A stretch of DNA of 64,000 bases. Origin: Gymnodinialimonas sp. 202GB13-11 (GTDB lineage Bacteria > Pseudomonadota > Alphaproteobacteria > Rhodobacterales > Rhodobacteraceae). Each line of letters opens with the position of its first letter. The first letter of the stretch is position 1. The position numbers and the translations under genes are program-made. The DNA is taken from contig NZ_JBFRBH010000001.1 of assembly GCF_040932485.1 (NCBI RefSeq), positions 434,001 to 498,000 of the forward strand, read 5' to 3'. This document shows positions 1 through 8,504 of the stretch, in pieces. Below the pieces are notes generated by a model. That model was not told the origin of the DNA. It saw only the letters and a program-made list of their open reading frames with translations, and searched no databases.

Positions 1-120
1 CAACAGCAATCCGCGCCCCAACCATTTCCCGAAAGTCCGCATTCTTGATCCCTCCCGCGTTTGCACCCACGTTACGGAGAGGCGCGATAGGCGCAAGCAC
101 GACGTTGCGGGAGTGAAGCC

Positions 121-390
121 ATGGCAGGCGGATGGGCAAAAGACGGCGCGGTCAGCGAACAGATCGAAGCCTCGATCTCCGATGAACTGGCCCGGATGCG
201 TGCTCGCAAAGGCCCGCAAGGCGAAAGCCTGACCCATTGTGCCGATTGCGAAGAGACGATCCCCGAGGCGCGGCGCAAAGCTATCCCGGGTGTAAAGCTC
301 TGCATTGAATGCGCGACTGATCGTGATGCGAGGCCAGAGGCACGCGGCGGCATCAATCGGCGCGGATCAAAAGACTCTCAGCTCAAATAG
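121..390 (+). CDS. DksA/TraR-family C4 zinc-finger protein
   Basis: An 89-residue protein with one zinc-finger of the DksA/TraR type: Cys40-x2-Cys43 and Cys61-x2-Cys64, the second pair in the context KLCIECA. The long coiled-coil arm of true DksA is missing, so it belongs with the short YbiI-like members. Family members bind zinc and some act at the RNA polymerase secondary channel; whether this short form does so is unknown. The start is preceded by GGGAGTGA. It converges with the M28 peptidase gene and overlaps its 3' end by 8 nt. Confidence 0.85.
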   Translation: MAGGWAKDGAVSEQIEASISDELARMRARKGPQGESLTHCADCEETIPEARRKAIPGVKLCIECATDRDARPEARGGINRRGSKDSQLK

Positions 391-1294
391 GCTCTGAAAG
401 CCCGCAATAGCGGGCCACCCCCGCAATCACCATGCGCGTGGCCTGCTGCAACCGGCCGAAGTCGAGCACATCCGGAATATCCCGGCTCGTCCCATATCGC
501 GGGTCGTCTACGCCCCCGTCATAGAGCCCCATCGCGGGGAAGCCCGTCGCCTCAAACGGCATGTAGTCACTGGCCCAGATGTCGGTGTGCGACGTGTTCA
601 GCGTCGTATAGTCCGCCGCAACCTCCGCCATCATCTGCCCAAACGACGCCGAGGCCGCATCGTTGCCCGCCACGGCATTGCCCATGTCGTATTCCACAAT
701 CATCGGCATCGCCGGGTTCGGTGGCCGCCACCCCAACATGTCGAGGTTGATCATCATCTCGATGGGCCACCCTTCGGCCCGCGCGAATTCCGCAATCGCG
801 GCGGAGCCATAGAACCCCTGTTCCTCGCCTGCGAAAGCCATCGCCACGACGCTCTTGTTCAGCCCCGCACCTGACAGGATGCGATAGGCCTCCAGCATCG
901 CGGCCATGCCCGTCGCATTGTCGTTCGCGCCCGGCGCGTTGTTCATCGAATCCTCAGAGGCACTGTCATAATGCGCCCCGATCAGGATCACGCCCCGCGT
1001 GTCACTGGCGTCGCCCAGAATGAAATTGTGCCGCGTTTTGCCCGACGGCATCTGGAAGCCAAAGCGCGTTACGTCGCCCTGCAGCGCCATCACGTCGTGC
1101 ACCCATTCTTCCACCACAGGAAACTGAGGATGGTCCGTGAAGCGGGTCGGAAAGGAGGTCAGCCCGTAGACCGTATTGACCAACACCTCTTGGGAGACCT
1201 GATCGACCAAAGCCGCAATCGGATCGCCCTGCGCCCACCCGGGCCGAGCGGCCAACGCAGCCGCCCCCGCCAAAACCATCCGCCGATCCATCAT
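383..1294 (-). CDS. M28-family metallopeptidase, exported
   Basis: Predicted zinc aminopeptidase of family M28. The start at 1294 forms an ATGA overlap with the stop of the upstream acetyltransferase gene. It begins MMDRRMVLAGAAALAA, a twin-arginine-like signal ending at GWA. Zinc-site motifs are visible in order: GAHYDSA (His, Asp ligands), the bridging Asp in GANDNATG, the Glu pair in FAGEEQGFYGS, LDMLGW, and a late His in SHTDIWASDY. The longer upstream in-frame extension only runs antisense-free through the acetyltransferase gene in another frame and lacks protein-like sequence. Probably periplasmic; its natural peptide substrate is unknown. Confidence 0.88.
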   Translation of the reverse strand: MMDRRMVLAGAAALAARPGWAQGDPIAALVDQVSQEVLVNTVYGLTSFPTRFTDHPQFPVVEEWVHDVMALQGDVTRFGFQMPSGKTRHNFILGDASDTRGVILIGAHYDSASEDSMNNAPGANDNATGMAAMLEAYRILSGAGLNKSVVAMAFAGEEQGFYGSAAIAEFARAEGWPIEMMINLDMLGWRPPNPAMPMIVEYDMGNAVAGNDAASASFGQMMAEVAADYTTLNTSHTDIWASDYMPFEATGFPAMGLYDGGVDDPRYGTSRDIPDVLDFGRLQQATRMVIAGVARYCGLSEPI

Positions 1295-1770
1295 CGCAAA
1301 ACCATCCTCAGCAAATCCTGCGGCCCCGCGCGGCCTTCCAGCCAATCCTCGCCTGTATCGACAAAACCACCCTTCAGGTAGCACGCAATGGCCACCTTGT
1401 TCACATGGTTCACGGTCAAATCCACACAAGGCCGGTCCGGATACTCCGCTGCCAAATGCGCCTTCATCGCCCGGACCGCCGCCGTCGCAATCCCGCGCCC
1501 CTGATGCGCGGCCCCGATCATGAACGCCCGCAGGCCCAATGCGCCCTCGGCACAAACGGGAATATCGTAGTGGTACGCCCGGTCGATCTTGAACAACCCA
1601 ACCGGCGCGCCATCTGCGACGACCCCATGCAGATCAAACCGCGCGGGATCCTCCGCAAAGGCCTCCGCCGGCGTGCCGGAAAACACTTCCTGCTCCGGCA
1701 AAACCCGAACGCCAGAAAACCGCGCCTGATCCTCCGGCCCAAGCCGGGCCAGAGTAACCTTCAGGCTCAC
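1291..1770 (-). CDS. GNAT-family N-acetyltransferase
   Basis: A 159-residue protein with the GNAT fold signature: the acetyl-CoA pyrophosphate loop HQGRGIATAAVRAMK near residue 90, followed by a C-terminal NHVNKVAIACYLKGGF block typical of motif B. The start is GTG and overlaps the stop of the upstream M3 peptidase gene (GTGA). Its own stop overlaps the start of the M28 peptidase, so the three genes are probably translationally coupled. The acceptor substrate cannot be told from sequence. Confidence 0.85.
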   Translation of the reverse strand: MSLKVTLARLGPEDQARFSGVRVLPEQEVFSGTPAEAFAEDPARFDLHGVVADGAPVGLFKIDRAYHYDIPVCAEGALGLRAFMIGAAHQGRGIATAAVRAMKAHLAAEYPDRPCVDLTVNHVNKVAIACYLKGGFVDTGEDWLEGRAGPQDLLRMVLR

Positions 1771-3590
1771 TCCATCGCTTCCAATTCGTCGATAAACCCT
1801 TCGATCATGCTCAGCCCTTTGTCCCAGAACGCTGGGTCGCTGGCATCCAGCCCGAACGGCGCGAGAAGCTCCTTATGGTGCTTCGATCCACCCGCCTTGA
1901 GCATGTCGAAATACTTCTCCTCAAAGCCCTCGGCCCCCTCGGCATAGACCGCGTAGAGGGCATTCACGAGGCCATCACCAAACGCATAGGCGTAGACGTA
2001 AAAGGGCGAGTGCACGAAATGCGGGATATAGGCCCAGAAGGTCTCATACCCGTCCATGAAGTTGAACACCGGGCCGAGGCTCTCGCCCTGCACCGACATC
2101 CACAGCGCGTTGATGTCATCGACCGTCAACTCACCCGCGCGCCGTGCGTCATGCAACTTGCATTCGAAATCGTAGAACGCGATCTGGCGCACGACCGTGT
2201 TGATCATGTCCTCGACCTTGCCCGCCAGCATCACCTTGCGCGCGGCATCATCCTTGGCCTCCGACAGCATCTTGCGGAAGGTCAGCATCTCGCCAAATAC
2301 CGACGCCGTCTCAGCCAGGGTCAGCGGCGTAGACGACAGCATCTCACCCTGACCCGCCGCCAAGCGCTGGTGAACGCCATGACCTAATTCATGGGCCAAT
2401 GTCATCACATCGCGTGGTTTGCCGAGGTAGTTCAGCATCACATACGGATGCACATCCACAACCGTCGGATGCGCAAATGCGCCGGGCGCTTTGCCCTCCT
2501 TCACGCCCGCATCAATCCAGCCATCAGTGAAGAACGGCCGCGCTAGTTCCTCCATCCGTGGGTCAAACGCGGCATAAGCCTCTGACACGACGCGCCGCGC
2601 CTCGTCCCAGCCGACCAGCCGGTCCTCTTCCATCGGCAAGGGCGCGTTGCGGTCCCAGACCTCCAGCGTCTCCAGCCCCATCCATTTGGCCTTCAGCTTG
2701 TAATAGCGGTGGCTCAGGCGCGGATAGGCGGCCACAACTGCATTGCGGAGCGCCTCGACCACCTCCGGTTCCACATGGTTTGACAGGTGCCGCCCCATCT
2801 GAGGTGAGGGCAGCCCGCGCCACCGGTCATGGATTTCCTTCTCCTTGGCCAGCGTGTTGTGCACCCGTGCAAACAAAGGAGCGGTCTCACCAAACTTCGC
2901 CGCAAGCGCCTTCGCGCCTGCTTCCCGCCGCTGTCGATCGCTGTCGGTCAACAGGTTCAGTGTCGCCTCGATCCCCATCGCTTCGCCATCCACATCAAAG
3001 GACAGCCCCGCAATCTGCTCATCAAACAGCTTGTTCCAGGCCGAGGCCCCCACAACCGACTTGTCGTGCAGGAACTTCTCCAACTCGTCCGACAGCTGGT
3101 AAGGCTTCATCGCCCGCATCCGGTCGAACACCGGCTTGTAGCGACCCAACTCGGCACTCTCCGCCATCATCGCGTCGTAATGCGCATCCTCGATCCGGTT
3201 GAATTCCAAGGAGAAAAACACCAGCGGCGTGGTAAACGCCGTGATCTTGTCCTGCATGTCCGACATGAACTTGGCACGCTCGCCGTCAGTGGTCTTCTGG
3301 TAATAGCGCAGGCCAGCAAACGACATGATCCGCCCCGCGATCACGTCAATCTTCTCATAGCGCAACGTACACTCAAGCAAGCCTGGAGCGTCCAGATCCG
3401 CCAGCTTGCCCTCATAGTCCTCCGCAAAGGATCGGCACGCCTCTTCCAACCAATCCAGATCCCGCTTCAACTCGGCGGCATCCTGCCCGGCATAGAGATC
3501 GCTCAGATCCCATTCCGGCAAATCCCCCAACGGCATCCCCCCGGCTTCGGTTGCAGCATCAAGAACGGGTGCAGGGAAAGTCAGGCGCAT
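1767..3590 (-). CDS. pepF: M3-family oligoendopeptidase F
   Basis: Cytoplasmic zinc oligopeptidase of family M3 (PepF/PepB clade), about 607 residues, normal for the family. The metal site is THELGHGVHQ-like, with HELGH near residue 400 preceded by the typical HPYVMLNYLG block. A conserved C-terminal substrate region (VHSPFYVYAYAFG) is also present. I chose the ATG at 3590 because GAGGAT lies at SD distance; an ATG at 3608 would add six residues. First gene of a tightly overlapping peptidase-acetyltransferase-peptidase set. It degrades short peptides released by other proteases. Confidence 0.92.
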   Translation of the reverse strand: MRLTFPAPVLDAATEAGGMPLGDLPEWDLSDLYAGQDAAELKRDLDWLEEACRSFAEDYEGKLADLDAPGLLECTLRYEKIDVIAGRIMSFAGLRYYQKTTDGERAKFMSDMQDKITAFTTPLVFFSLEFNRIEDAHYDAMMAESAELGRYKPVFDRMRAMKPYQLSDELEKFLHDKSVVGASAWNKLFDEQIAGLSFDVDGEAMGIEATLNLLTDSDRQRREAGAKALAAKFGETAPLFARVHNTLAKEKEIHDRWRGLPSPQMGRHLSNHVEPEVVEALRNAVVAAYPRLSHRYYKLKAKWMGLETLEVWDRNAPLPMEEDRLVGWDEARRVVSEAYAAFDPRMEELARPFFTDGWIDAGVKEGKAPGAFAHPTVVDVHPYVMLNYLGKPRDVMTLAHELGHGVHQRLAAGQGEMLSSTPLTLAETASVFGEMLTFRKMLSEAKDDAARKVMLAGKVEDMINTVVRQIAFYDFECKLHDARRAGELTVDDINALWMSVQGESLGPVFNFMDGYETFWAYIPHFVHSPFYVYAYAFGDGLVNALYAVYAEGAEGFEEKYFDMLKAGGSKHHKELLAPFGLDASDPAFWDKGLSMIEGFIDELEAME

Positions 3591-3658
3591 CGGAAATCCT
3601 CGAGTCATTTGGTGTGACCACAGATATGCGCCCGGGGCGCGCCACTCTCAACCCGCCC

Positions 3659-3722
3659 TGTCTTCCATGTGCCAAAAATATCCCGGGGGAGGGCGCCAAC
3701 GGCGACCGGGGGCTGCGCCCCC
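3659..3722 (-). repeat. Dispersed 3' element, copy a
   Basis: Read on the minus strand: a hairpin GGGGGCGCAGCCCCC, then a GC-rich stretch ending TCCCCCGGGATATTTTTGGCA and CATGGAAGAC. It lies behind the stop of the minus-strand gene at 3789-4139 in the same orientation. Related copies occur at 5181, 11911, 12012, 24415, 37616 and 48440. Confidence 0.7.
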
Positions 3723-3748
3723 ATCGCGGGCCTTGGCCCCGCGCCACC

Positions 3749-3778
3749 CGCGATTTGGTTCAAGCCAAAGCGCAAACT
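3749..3778 (-). repeat. TTTGGC hairpin element, copy 1
   Basis: On the minus strand this reads TTTGCGCTTTGGCTTGAACC followed by AAATCGCGGG, a short stem of TTTGG with CCAAA. It begins about 10 nt after the stop codon of the gene at 3789-4139. Two near-identical copies follow other stop codons at 11663-11690 and 12085-12113. Confidence 0.65.
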
Positions 3779-3788
3779 CTCATTCGGC

Positions 3789-4139
3789 TCAAAGCTCGAC
3801 GTCGCCGTTTTCACCCACTTCCGGCTCAAACGGAGGCGCGTCGGGAGAGCGGCGAATGATGATATCGCCATTGGGCAACCGTTCGGGCAGTTCGTAGGAC
3901 GTCACATCATCCATCAACTCGCCCATACGGTTCAGGAACGGCAATACCTCTTCTTCGAAATAGGGCCGGGCCTCTTCCAGCATCGGCCGCATTTCCTCCA
4001 TCAGACCTTCCAGGATCATCTGCGCGCCTTCGCCCAAAAGGCCCAGACCCTCGCTCAGATCGCTGTCGTCCTGCGCCGCCGCAGGCGTCGCTAACGCCAA
4101 CGCCCCGGCGGTCAAACTCACTGCTATTGCGTGTTTCAT
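3789..4139 (-). CDS. Small exported acidic helical protein, conserved hypothetical
   Basis: A 116-residue protein starting MKHAIAVSLTAGALALATPA with a clear signal peptide cut near AAAQ. The mature part is acidic and helical (EGLMEEMRPMLEEARPYFEEE) and ends in a short LPNGDIIIRR segment. I recall proteins of this layout as common in Rhodobacteraceae, sometimes labelled 'AAA+ family ATPase', but there is no Walker motif here and that label is not supported. The start at 4139 has TTTGAGGGT as SD; a GTG at 4160 would spoil the signal peptide. Likely cotranscribed with the EEP nuclease upstream. Confidence 0.75.
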   Translation of the reverse strand: MKHAIAVSLTAGALALATPAAAQDDSDLSEGLGLLGEGAQMILEGLMEEMRPMLEEARPYFEEEVLPFLNRMGELMDDVTSYELPERLPNGDIIIRRSPDAPPFEPEVGENGDVEL

Positions 4140-4156
4140 ACCCTCAAAGATGGGGG

Positions 4157-5164
4157 TCACAGGGCCTCAAGATCAAGGCTGACGGGGAAATGGTCAGAAG
4201 CGGTCAGGAGGGCATCGCGCACCTCTGGCTGGCCCCAACAGGCCGGATCATCAAACGGATGCCAGATATGCCAGCCCTTTGCGCGCGTCCGCAAATCGGG
4301 TGAGACCATCACGTAATCCAAAAGCGCCTGCAGATACCGCCCCTCATGGCGTAGGAAGAACCGCGCCGTCGTGGGCGCGGCGGAAATCCTCGACTGCAAG
4401 GCCTGTGCCGCATGGGGGTCGTACATCTGCTGCGAAGCCTCCGCCTCCCGACCCAGAACAATCTCAAGGCCCGAGCGCCCGAACAGCGCCTCGTATTCAT
4501 CAAGCCCGGGACCGTCATTCAGATCACCGGCCACGATCAGCGCCTCGCCGCGCTTGAGATGTGCCTCCACGCGCCGCCGTAGCCAGATACACTGCGCCAA
4601 CTGCTTGCGCCTGTTGGCAATCGCCAGCCGCATGACATCGGCCTCGTTGCGCGCGCCGTGGGGCGCTTTCGATTTCACATGCGCCCCGATCAGGCGCAGA
4701 GGGCCCACAGGCGTCTCCAGCGCCACTTCCAGCGGCGGCTTGGAGAACTGCACGACATCTTCGGACGCATCAATATCCAGATCGATCCGAAACTCGGTTT
4801 CGAACCCCGGCGCGCCGAGGTCCACCGGGTCATGCCGCGCGGTGATCACGTCCGGATCGTACAACAGCATCAACTCCTGCTGGGTGTCGTTGGCAAAGCC
4901 CATGCAAACCGCGCGCGCTCTTATGCCGGCTTCTTCCGCGAAATTGCGCAGCGCGGCAACGCCGTCGCGCCCCCGCGAGCAATCCGGCGCCTCCACCACT
5001 AAAACCGCGTCGGCGTCGAGCGCGCGAAACACCGTGATTAGCGCTTCCGTCTGCTTCGCCTTGGTCACATCCCGCCGACCCGACCAGCTATCGTCGCGGA
5101 TCAACCCGCCCGCGCCATCGAACAGCGTGTGGAACCATTCCACGTTATAGGTTGCGATCCGCAT
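4157..5164 (-). CDS. Endonuclease/exonuclease/phosphatase (EEP) superfamily protein
   Basis: A 335-residue protein with the EEP fold: N-terminal MRIATYNVEWF (metal-binding Asn/Glu region), a central VAGDLNDGPG (catalytic Asp-x-Asn) and a C-terminal SDHFPVSLDL (final Asp-His pair). These are the metal and catalytic blocks of the DNase I/exonuclease III-like superfamily. No signal peptide is visible, so it is probably cytoplasmic. Substrate could be DNA, RNA or a phosphoester; sequence does not decide. It lies upstream of the small exported protein on the same strand, 17 nt away. Confidence 0.85.
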   Translation of the reverse strand: MRIATYNVEWFHTLFDGAGGLIRDDSWSGRRDVTKAKQTEALITVFRALDADAVLVVEAPDCSRGRDGVAALRNFAEEAGIRARAVCMGFANDTQQELMLLYDPDVITARHDPVDLGAPGFETEFRIDLDIDASEDVVQFSKPPLEVALETPVGPLRLIGAHVKSKAPHGARNEADVMRLAIANRRKQLAQCIWLRRRVEAHLKRGEALIVAGDLNDGPGLDEYEALFGRSGLEIVLGREAEASQQMYDPHAAQALQSRISAAPTTARFFLRHEGRYLQALLDYVMVSPDLRTRAKGWHIWHPFDDPACWGQPEVRDALLTASDHFPVSLDLEAL

Positions 5165-5180
5165 GGCTGTCTCGCGCGCC

Positions 5181-5216
5181 TCTGTCTTCCACTGGTTTCA
5201 AGTACTCAATAAAACC
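5181..5216 (-). repeat. Dispersed 3' element, copy b (short)
   Basis: On the minus strand: GGTTTTATTGAGTACTTGAA followed by ACCAGTGGAAGACAGA. It shares the GAGTAyTT...ACCAGTGGAAG core with the other copies but lacks the GC-rich hairpin arm. It lies just past the stop of the DnaJ-domain gene in the same orientation. Confidence 0.6.
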
Positions 5217-5224
5217 GACCAACC

Positions 5225-5926
5225 TCACGCGGCCCGGCCCGCCTGTATTTCTTCCCAGGCCCGGTTGATCGCCTGCATCCGCCGCTCGGCCAGCCGCACA
5301 GCCTCCTCCGGCACGCCGCGTGCAATCATCCGGTCGGGATGCGTCTCTCGCACCTCGGCCCGCCAGGCGTCACGAATCTCATCAAGACCGGCGTCCGGTG
5401 AGACTCCCAGCACCGTATAAGGATCAGGCCCATAATCCGGCGCATGGCGGGCGCGCAGGCGCTCGAATGCAGGCCGTTCCATCCCGAATATCTCGGCTAC
5501 ACGCGCCAAAAAGGCATCCTCGGCCGGGTGGTATTCGCCATCCGCCGCCGCGATGTGAAACAGCCCCTCCATCAGGTCACACAAAACGCTGTCGACGCCA
5601 CAGGGCTGGCCCTCGACCCGAAACATCCGCGCAATGCGTTCGGCATAGGTCTCAAACCCCGCCACATCCTCGCGGGCCATGTTGAACACGCGAGCAGCGG
5701 CAGGCTCATCGGCGGGGGGTATGTGGAAGACCTCGCGGAACGCCGTCACCTCATCGCGCGTCACCAAACCATCGGCCTTCGCCATCTTCGCCGACAACGC
5801 GATCACGGCGATGGTGAAGGCAACCGTCCGCTCCGGTGGTGAGCGCAGGCGTGAAAAGACCTCTGACAGGCCTTCCCCCTGGCGCAGCGCTTCCAGCGCG
5901 TCTGATATGCGAGACCAAAGCGACAT
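5225..5926 (-). CDS. TerB-like and DnaJ-domain protein (DjlA-like)
   Basis: A 233-residue protein with two parts. Residues about 30-140 form a TerB-like helical domain (KMAKADGLVTRDEVTAF and later AAADGEYHPAEDAFL, both with the acidic metal-binding pattern). Residues about 165-230 form a J domain starting DPYTVLGVSPDAG and carrying the HPD triad (ETHPDRM) that stimulates Hsp70 ATPase. This resembles DjlA without its membrane anchor, so it is probably a soluble co-chaperone for DnaK. Confidence 0.88.
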   Translation of the reverse strand: MSLWSRISDALEALRQGEGLSEVFSRLRSPPERTVAFTIAVIALSAKMAKADGLVTRDEVTAFREVFHIPPADEPAAARVFNMAREDVAGFETYAERIARMFRVEGQPCGVDSVLCDLMEGLFHIAAADGEYHPAEDAFLARVAEIFGMERPAFERLRARHAPDYGPDPYTVLGVSPDAGLDEIRDAWRAEVRETHPDRMIARGVPEEAVRLAERRMQAINRAWEEIQAGRAA

Positions 5927-5973
5927 ATCAGGACTTTAGCGCGGTCTTTTGGGAAACGTCAGGCCGAAAACGC

Positions 5974-6444
5974 TCACAGCATCTTCTGCATCAGCACAAG
6001 GTCCAGATATCGCCCGAACTTGTGTCCGGCTTCCGGTACACGGCCGACCTCAACAAAGCCCATCGCCGCGTGAAAGGCCAAGCCGCCCGCATTCTCACCT
6101 GAGATGCCGCCGATCAGCGATTGCGCCCCGTCCTCGCGGGCGCTGTCTTTCAGCGCTTCCAGTAGAGCACGTCCAAGCCCGCGTCCCCGCGCCGCGTCGT
6201 TCAGGTAGATCGCGTGCTCCATCGTGCGCGCATATCCGTCGCCGCCCCGGAATTGCCCATAGGTCCCAAACCCGCAGCAAACCCCGTCGATCTCCGGCAC
6301 GAACACCGGCTGGTCGGCCAGGACCTTGGCGATCTGATCTTCGGTTTTCGGGGCAGAAGTGAACGTGATCGTCGTCTCACGGATCACCTCATTCCACAGC
6401 GCCAGAACGGCGGGCAAATCTTCAGAAGTTGCGCGTCGGATCAC
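5974..6444 (-). CDS. GNAT N-acetyltransferase, phosphinothricin acetyltransferase-like
   Basis: A 156-residue acetyltransferase. The acetyl-CoA loop is ARGRGLGRALLEALK, preceded by MEHAIYLNDA and followed by IGGISGENAGGLAFHAAMGF, the pattern of the Pat/bar-like branch. The start is GTG and overlaps the stop of the upstream VOC-protein gene (GTGA), so the two are probably coupled. The substrate is unknown; in this branch amino-acid-like amines are typical. Confidence 0.85.
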   Translation of the reverse strand: MIRRATSEDLPAVLALWNEVIRETTITFTSAPKTEDQIAKVLADQPVFVPEIDGVCCGFGTYGQFRGGDGYARTMEHAIYLNDAARGRGLGRALLEALKDSAREDGAQSLIGGISGENAGGLAFHAAMGFVEVGRVPEAGHKFGRYLDLVLMQKML

Positions 6445-7046
6445 AACGTCACCACACCGCCGCTTGTACGCAAAACCGCTTCGATCCGGGGCGTTTCCGC
6501 GTAGTCAATCATGATCCACTCGTCCGTCAGGATGGGCTCCAGCGCCGCCCGCAGCGCGTCTGGCTCAGGCGTCAGCAGCCGCAGATCCGCCAATCGCACC
6601 CCTGTATCCTTCAAAACTGGCGGCGGCGTATCCCATTGGATTAACGCGGGAAACAGCCCGTCAAATGGCGTCTGCCCCGTCTCGGGCACCGCCATGCGCC
6701 ACCGCAAATCGCCGCGCTCCAGCGACCACGGAACACCACAGCCCTCCGGCGCGGCGGCCAAAGCGGCCTCCAGATCATCACACCGCGCCGCCCAATGGGT
6801 CAGCCCCGTGCCCGGCCCGCGCGCATCCAGATTGTACCAGCGCGGCTGAACCGGCGAAGTCCCTTCAGGGTCCACCGCGATCACCTCGAAATAGGCATCC
6901 GACCCCAGTGAGAGCAGCCGATTATGCGTGCCCATCGCCGCGTGCTGCCCGCCGGGCAGAAGCTCTTGCCCCAGACGCGCCTCAACATCTGCCACGCCTT
7001 CAGCCAAATCGCTGGTTGTGACGACGATATGATCCAATGTCAGCAT
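6441..7046 (-). CDS. VOC-superfamily (glyoxalase-like) protein
   Basis: A 201-residue protein beginning MLTLDHIVVTTSDLAEG, the typical first strand of a vicinal-oxygen-chelate domain with a metal-ligand His. GTHNRLLSLG and YFEVIAVDP (Glu ligand) follow, a pattern like the Glyoxalase_3 family. The start at 7046 is set by this domain; the in-frame region upstream has no domain-like sequence and overlaps the divergent cyclo-ligase promoter. Reaction unknown. Confidence 0.82.
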   Translation of the reverse strand: MLTLDHIVVTTSDLAEGVADVEARLGQELLPGGQHAAMGTHNRLLSLGSDAYFEVIAVDPEGTSPVQPRWYNLDARGPGTGLTHWAARCDDLEAALAAAPEGCGVPWSLERGDLRWRMAVPETGQTPFDGLFPALIQWDTPPPVLKDTGVRLADLRLLTPEPDALRAALEPILTDEWIMIDYAETPRIEAVLRTSGGVVTL

Positions 7047-7121
7047 GGCCCTGTCGTAACCGATGCCCCGCAGGTCGGAAAGCCCGTTGCACGCCGATAG
7101 ACCTCGTGTCCAATGCAACTC

Positions 7122-7694
7122 ATGACCGATGATCCCAAAGCCGCCGCTCGCAAAACCGCTTTCGCCGCTCGCAAGGTCGCCCATGCCACCGTGCAGGCCA
7201 CCCCGGCGACCGAGCACCTGCTGGCCACCATCGGCCCCGCCAAGGGCAGCATCATCGCGGGCTACATGCCGATCCGCACCGAAATCTCACCCCTGCCAGC
7301 GATGACCGCCCTCCACGCCGCAGGCGCGCGCCTCTGTGTGCCGGTCATCGAAGCCGCAGGCCACCCCCTCGACTTCCGCGAATGGACGCCCGATTGCGCC
7401 ATGGAAAGCGGCCCGTTCGGTGCACAAGTTCCGGCAAAGGGCGACTGGCTCACCCCCGATACCCTCATTGTTCCGCTTGTGGCCTTTGACGCGCGCCTCA
7501 AACGCCTCGGCTATGGCGGCGGATTCTACGACCGCACGTTAGAGCGCCTGCGCAACGCCGCCCCCACCCGCGCCATCGGCTTCGCCTACGCCGCGCAGGA
7601 GCTGCCAGATGTCCCGCAAGAACCCACCGACCAGCCCCTCGATGCGCTGGTCACAGAAAACGGCAGGCTTGCCCCGCCGCCCACAGCGGAATAA
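7122..7694 (+). CDS. 5-formyltetrahydrofolate cyclo-ligase
   Basis: Converts 5-formyl-THF to 5,10-methenyl-THF with ATP, returning the storage folate to the one-carbon pool. About 190 residues, usual for the family. Family blocks seen: IAGYMPIRTEISP (substrate region), LIVPLVAFD and RLGYGGGFYDRTL, the hallmark ATP/Mg loop. An ATG nine bases upstream (7113) is an alternative start. It is followed after 9 nt by the YmdB-like phosphoesterase, probably in one operon. Confidence 0.93.
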   Translation: MTDDPKAAARKTAFAARKVAHATVQATPATEHLLATIGPAKGSIIAGYMPIRTEISPLPAMTALHAAGARLCVPVIEAAGHPLDFREWTPDCAMESGPFGAQVPAKGDWLTPDTLIVPLVAFDARLKRLGYGGGFYDRTLERLRNAAPTRAIGFAYAAQELPDVPQEPTDQPLDALVTENGRLAPPPTAE

Positions 7695-7703
7695 CTCCGG
7701 CAA

Positions 7704-8504
7704 ATGCGTATTCTCTTCCTCGGCGATGTCATGGGCCGCGCGGGCCGCGCCGCCATCACCAACCGCCTCGCCCAACTCAAAACCGACTGGCGCGTCGACT
7801 TCGCCGTGGTGAATGGCGAAAACGCGACCTCGGGCTCGGGCCTTTCCGGCGCCCATGCCAAGACCTTGCTCGACGGCGGGGCCGATTGCATCACCCTCGG
7901 CGATCATGCCTTCGACCAGAAGGATATGCTCCAGTTCATCGAGACTGAGCCGCGCATCATCCGCCCGCTCAACTTCTCCGCCCAGGCCCCGGGCAAAGGC
8001 GCGCGCCTCTTCGACGTGAAAGGCCGTAAAATCCTCGTGGCCCAAGCCCTCGGCCAGGTCTTTATGAAGCGCCCCTTTGCGGACCCGTTCTCGGCCCTTG
8101 AGGCTGCGCTGAAGCAACTCGGTGGCCAAGCCGCCGCGCGCATCGTCGATTTCCATGCGGAGGCGACGTCAGAGAAGATGGCCATGGGCCACTTCCTCGA
8201 TGGCCGCGCCTCGCTTGTCGTGGGCACCCACACGCATGTCCCCACCGCCGACGCGATGATCCTGCCCGGCGGCACCGGCTACCTGACCGACGCTGGCATG
8301 TGCGGCGACTACAATTCCGTCATCGGGATGGAGAAAAGGGAACCACTCCGCCGCTTCCTGACCGGCATGCCGAAGGAACGCTTCACCCCCGCCGCAGGTG
8401 ATGCGACCCTTTCGGGCGCCCTGATCGAGACCGGCGCAGACGGCAAAGCCACCAGCATCACCCCGATCCGAGAGGGCGGGCGGCTGCAAACCTCCACTCC
8501 ATGA
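7704..8504 (+). CDS. YmdB-type metallophosphoesterase (TIGR00282)
   Basis: A 266-residue protein starting MRILFLGDVMGRAGR, with VVNGENATSG, LGDHAFDQ, and HAEATSEK / GTHTHVPTAD downstream; these carry the Asp, Asn and His ligands of the two-metal centre. Family members hydrolyse 2',3'-cyclic nucleotides and in Bacillus influence RNA turnover. Its stop overlaps the start of the EamA transporter gene (ATGA), so the two are coupled. Confidence 0.9.
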   Translation: MRILFLGDVMGRAGRAAITNRLAQLKTDWRVDFAVVNGENATSGSGLSGAHAKTLLDGGADCITLGDHAFDQKDMLQFIETEPRIIRPLNFSAQAPGKGARLFDVKGRKILVAQALGQVFMKRPFADPFSALEAALKQLGGQAAARIVDFHAEATSEKMAMGHFLDGRASLVVGTHTHVPTADAMILPGGTGYLTDAGMCGDYNSVIGMEKREPLRRFLTGMPKERFTPAAGDATLSGALIETGADGKATSITPIREGGRLQTSTP